Assembly (NCBI GenBank): GCA_008360955.1
Contig: LUCM01000180.1
Span: 57,662 to 121,661 of the forward strand
Direction of reading: 5' to 3'
Length of the DNA: 64,000 bases
Source: Fasciolopsis buskii
Taxonomy: Eukaryota > Platyhelminthes > Trematoda > Plagiorchiida > Fasciolidae
Shown: one piece after another, positions 60,129 through 64,000 of the stretch
Layout: each line of letters starts with the position of its first letter
Numbering within the stretch: position 1 is the stretch's first letter
Program-made: the position numbers and the translations under genes
Notes under the pieces: model-generated
Database searches by the model: none
Seen by the model: the letters and a program-made list of their open reading frames with translations, nothing else
Told to the model about the DNA's origin: nothing

Positions 60129-63100
60129 GCTTGCAACTTGTAGCTGCCGTTCAAGACATGTAAATATTAAGCTGCTTTTATTTCAACCTCGTTACATGAA
60201 ACTTCGCTTTTTGTACCCACTGAGTTGCACGGTCACCAGGCTGGAGCACAGGCTATCGTGAACTAAGTTGACACCTCGGCATGCTTCCAAATCATGCCAG
60301 CAGTAGACATTTTTTTAACTGAATCTACTTCGCATTGTCAAATGCTTGTTGGCAAAGTCTACGACATCATTTTAACAAATAATTTTAACTAGTTATGCAT
60401 CAGCGATTTTCCCTTTGACACTGGAACGAATGACTGGATTGCATGGGTTTGTGTACGATCATATTTTATATATTTTGCCAGTTTTCGCAACACATGTTTT
60501 GAACGTTTTCAACGCACGGATTAATCATAGGCCAATCTGGCTTTTGATATTGAAAAGTCCACGTTCTTATATTTGCTCATCGTGTTCCGAGCAGAACTGG
60601 CTAATATTCAACGGGGAAAATTCACTGCATATTTGGCGACGCAAATATTCGTGAATGAAAGGCACTGTAAAGATCTGTTCGATGCAAATCAAAAGCGTGA
60701 GTCCAAGACTCCCAAGGTTGTGACATCGAGAATTTCGGAGGCACTCACAAACAGAGCAGTCCGATTGACGGGAGAGTCTACTGTCAAGTCGTTACAATTT
60801 CTATGCGACGTGGACCAGATCTGGATAATCGAGCATCTTGGGCAGACAGCAACAAAATGAATCAAACTGAAAGCCAAATTTGAGCTCGGGTTACTCGAAT
60901 CAACGGTGTAGTACCGTCTGTCGAAAAGCGTTCATTTAGATACCTTTCTACCGCAAAGCCTGTCCAGACAGTGTAAGCGAATTTCGTAAATACCCGAGCC
61001 TGCCTGCCATTAGGAATCTCTAATTTGGGCTACTTCAAGCATACTTTGAGCAACAGCCTAACTTCTGTTCGCTATTTCATAAGAACCATATTTTTCAACG
61101 AGTCATACTAGGAAGAAATCATGTGGACCAGATAAATTGGGAATCATTGTTCAACCAAATTCTGTCCTGTCCTCTCTTGAACTGTTTCGGGTTGGTCTTG
61201 ACAACTGGTCTGAAATTGTCGCTTGAGATATTTTCTTCTAATATCAGAAACCGGGTGGTGGAACTGAAATTCGTCTAAGTTGTATGTAACAAAAACTTCA
61301 GTACGAATTCCGCAAACCAGCTTGCCGCGCTTATTCTATTGACCATCATTGTAGAACCATATGAAGTTAGTTCATTCTTCAAACACCGCCTCATATCGGG
61401 CGCTAGTTACCTACATTGTGTCCATGGGCACTTCGTTTAACCCACAGGCACGGCATTGAACTCCCATTGAAGTCAACAATAAAGTTTATCAAGAACACCG
61501 CCTATGGTGCTTTCTTGCCTATCAATGGGAAGAATTAATCCGGCGTATTTCAGTACAATAGTTATTTACTTCATTGACTTGACTCCACAAAGACACAAAA
61601 CAGTTTCTCTAACATTCGTTCAACCGCACAAGAGTTATGTCACATATTGTGTCATTGCTAACACTGTGATATAATTCAACATGAACAACGCCTCGTTGTC
61701 CGCAGATATACCGTAACGCGATTTCGCCCGCTTTTTACCCCCTTTCTTATTTCCTAATGTTCCGATCTGGTCGAAGTCACTGTTTACATGCGTGCTTGTT
61801 TTTTTTTTGCAAAAACAGTGATGATATAGTAATTTCAAATTCTTGGATCTTCTTCTTGTACCGCACCGAACAGAGTACACCAAATAAATAATTGCTTGTG
61901 CCTTAGTTCCGTCGTTCTGTTCATTTTTGTGCTGGTTGCAACATGTGTGACGAACGTGCATTCATTATGGAAACAGTCCGCCTTATCTATGTGGGAAGTA
62001 CTGGACGTGTTTGAACGGATGTGCATCTGCTTGGCAATAATGGATAAATCCAAACAATAAATAATGCGCAAACAAAACAAGAGCCCGAATTGACTAAAGT
62101 GAATTAAGTGGACTCAGTTTCATTTTGGACAAAAGAGGTGATTTCGAATGTCTCTGTCATGTTATCACGTCAAATATTATTTATCATAGAAATATGACGG
62201 GGACAAATGTTAACGCCAAATTCATAAATCAGTAAGTGGAATAAATATCGGCTGTCAATATTGCGAATTTACTGACCATGTCATCCCAAAACATACCACG
62301 TGTTCAACGTTGAACGATATTGTAGGACTTCGATAAAGGAAAATGCAAGTCAACATCCGCTAACTGGTATTGTTAATTCGGTCGTTGTGTATTCTTCAAC
62401 TGATGAACATTTAGTTCAAAGGTAAGAAAGCCGCATATTTAAGATCAACAAATGAAACTCCAGAAAGAACTAGTGAACTACCACGTGGTAATTTCGTTCC
62501 CATTTCTGATTAATTTCAGTGCATCGGAGTTGATTTATCATTACACACTGTCGATTGAAAGGGACGCAATCGGGAACAGATGCAAAGAGGAAGCCGAGAA
62601 GCAAACGGCTGAACGAAAAAAGACGTAATACGTGCCGCCTGTTTTCGATTCAGGTGTTGCAGTTTGTGGATATGACCTAGTCTTCCAGACTTCCTACTAT
62701 ACTATGCGGATAACAGTGACAGATAACCCTCGTTCATAAACGAGCCGAGATCAAATGTGTAACAATTTCAATTTGATTTGAATCGTCCTTGTGAAAAAAA
62801 GATTAGTCATTTTATTACCTTAGGCTACACCAAAGAAGAACTATTTGTAAAAGCATTTCGTTAGTAATGCTTTCCTGGGCCATTTCCTCGATGAGAGTTA
62901 ACCGGAATCACAAAAAATAAATAAAATAGATTCCTCTTCTACCCTATCTTCTTTCTCCAGTAAACGCTGTGTTAGGGTTCAAATGGATAAGAATGCAATT
63001 ATCACCGATAGTGATACATTAGAGATTTCCTCTAGTAACTAAACTGTGCTTCCAAAAATGATTGTCCTAGTTAGGAACATCAAGAAATGGTACAAAATAA

Positions 63101-63329
63101 GTTCCAGTTTTGAGTAGTTGAAGGCGGTTCCGTATCGAGTAGTCTTTGTGGCGATGAACATGTTCCCGAAATTCAGCAAGCGCATGGCTCCTAGGGGAAA
63201 AACTATCATTTATGGCAATGTTCTTTGTCACTTTTTACGAGATTGGTGCATATCGTAACTCAAGAGTGTCACATTCTATGCTATTTCCTTTGAGACTGAC
63301 GAAAGACTGCACAGCTCCAAAGTCGAATT
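60129..63329. other. Anonymous non-coding stretch
   Basis: No gene was recognised. It contains chance-length frames (95 codons at 60573-60860 plus, 108 at 61635-61961 minus) and an A/T-run-rich area near 61.8 kb. Confidence 0.45.
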
Positions 63330-64000
63330 TATTCAGTTCTTCCACAATAGTCTGTCACAACGAGACTACACCTTGACGTGGTGTGACGGCTTGCGTGCTT
63401 CCATGATCCCAAGAGCTATACAGGATGGCTTATCTCAAGCCGAAGATCCAATCATACCTGGAAGGTCAGTGGGTAGAGGCCTGAAGAAGTGGTCCCCTGG
63501 TCCTCCAGGTCGGGGATTGACCTGAGCTGAGTTTGCAGCTCAGTCGGAAAAACGAGTGGAAGACTAGTTGATCCAAGTAGATGGGCTTGCATACAGTCTG
63601 TTCCGCTGCCCTACGGTCAGGTTTTTGTCAGAACCAAAGGCTCTGGTTGAGAACTCTAATCATTCTTTTGTTTAGCGGCTGGACTCCCTAGCAGTACCCG
63701 TCCATCAACCCCGATGAGTTACACGGCTACAAATAATTCCACATTGCATCGGTCGTCGTGCAGGATAATCAGGACCGCGCTGCCCATTGCATCGAGCGCA
63801 GGCGGGATGGGTAGTGATAAGTATGCTACTATTCAAAATTCCCTCTCGTTTATTCAACCTATCTCTTCCATCTCCAACCGATTTTCTTTGCTCTTCTGCC
63901 TATCCGTAGTATCTCCATTGATAACACGCCCAATACTGGTAACGGTTTATTGTCAAATAGTGTAGTAGATGGTTTTCAGTCTGTTAGCTCACATTTTCTC
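63330..64000 (+). mobile_element. GC-richer block, possible 5' part of a retroelement, cut by the window end
   Basis: The base composition rises to about half G+C over 63.34-63.83 kb, unlike the surroundings. The sequence carries blocks such as GTGTGACGGCTTGCGTGC, GGTCCCCTGGTCCTCCAGG and CATCGAGCGCAGGCGGGATG. These have the look of retroelement leader sequences in flatworm genomes, but I cannot verify this. An 83-codon frame (63714-63965) follows and contains ALPIASSAGGMG. It may be the start of an open frame that is broken at TAG near 63965. The element continues beyond the window. Confidence 0.35.

Noticed and set aside
1..64000. CRISPR arrays, prokaryotic operons, integrons or prophage
   Set aside because: No regularly spaced direct repeats, no dense coding and no ribosome-binding sites. 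The sequence is eukaryotic in character.

Overview
The window looks like non-coding DNA from a eukaryote with a repeat-rich genome. It is AT-rich (about 60% by eye). It has no closely packed reading frames, no ribosome-binding sites or operons, and no rRNA or intact tRNA. Apart from one 185-codon frame that belongs to a decayed retrotransposon, the open frames are no longer than chance predicts for this much AT-rich DNA. I found no host gene that I can name. The retroelements (a CR1/Jockey-like LINE, a Penelope-like element tail and hammerhead-like motifs), the dinucleotide microsatellites and the tRNA-like promoter fragments suit an invertebrate, and a trematode flatworm is my best guess. That guess rests on general resemblance, not on a diagnostic gene.

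Layout. 0-4.6 kb: an (AT)n tract, then a complex repeat element (about 1.03-3.70 kb) with two different inverted-repeat modules at its ends, a (TA)n tract, and the C-terminal tail of a Penelope-like GIY-YIG endonuclease followed by a hammerhead-like motif. 4.6-13.8 kb: no recognisable gene. 13.8-16.25 kb: a frameshifted CR1/Jockey-like LINE on the minus strand, with endonuclease and reverse transcriptase readable in pieces, followed by a degenerate trinucleotide tract. 16.8-34.4 kb: mostly anonymous sequence with microsatellites, tRNA-like promoter fragments and a minus-strand hammerhead-like motif at 25.2 kb. 34.44-34.94 kb: a compact set of interleaved inverted repeats that shares one module with the 1-3.7 kb element. 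42.5-44.7 kb: an inverted copy of the 1.3-3.4 kb core, about 97% identical by hand comparison. 46.95-47.27 kb: an older third fragment of that family. 47-63 kb: mostly anonymous, with a few weak exon candidates at 58.7-60.1 kb. 63.3-64.0 kb: a GC-richer block running off the window end, possibly the 5' part of another retroelement.

The best lead for something undescribed is the repeat family at 1.0-3.7, 34.4-34.9, 42.5-44.7 and 46.95-47.27 kb. Its end modules are crossed, in the order X+ Y+ ... X- Y-, rather than forming ordinary terminal inverted repeats. One module is shared between members with different partners. The two long copies are nearly identical in the core but sharply diverged at both edges, which suggests gene conversion or modular exchange. 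I saw no transposase, so these may be non-autonomous. All alignments were made by eye and all percentages are approximate.
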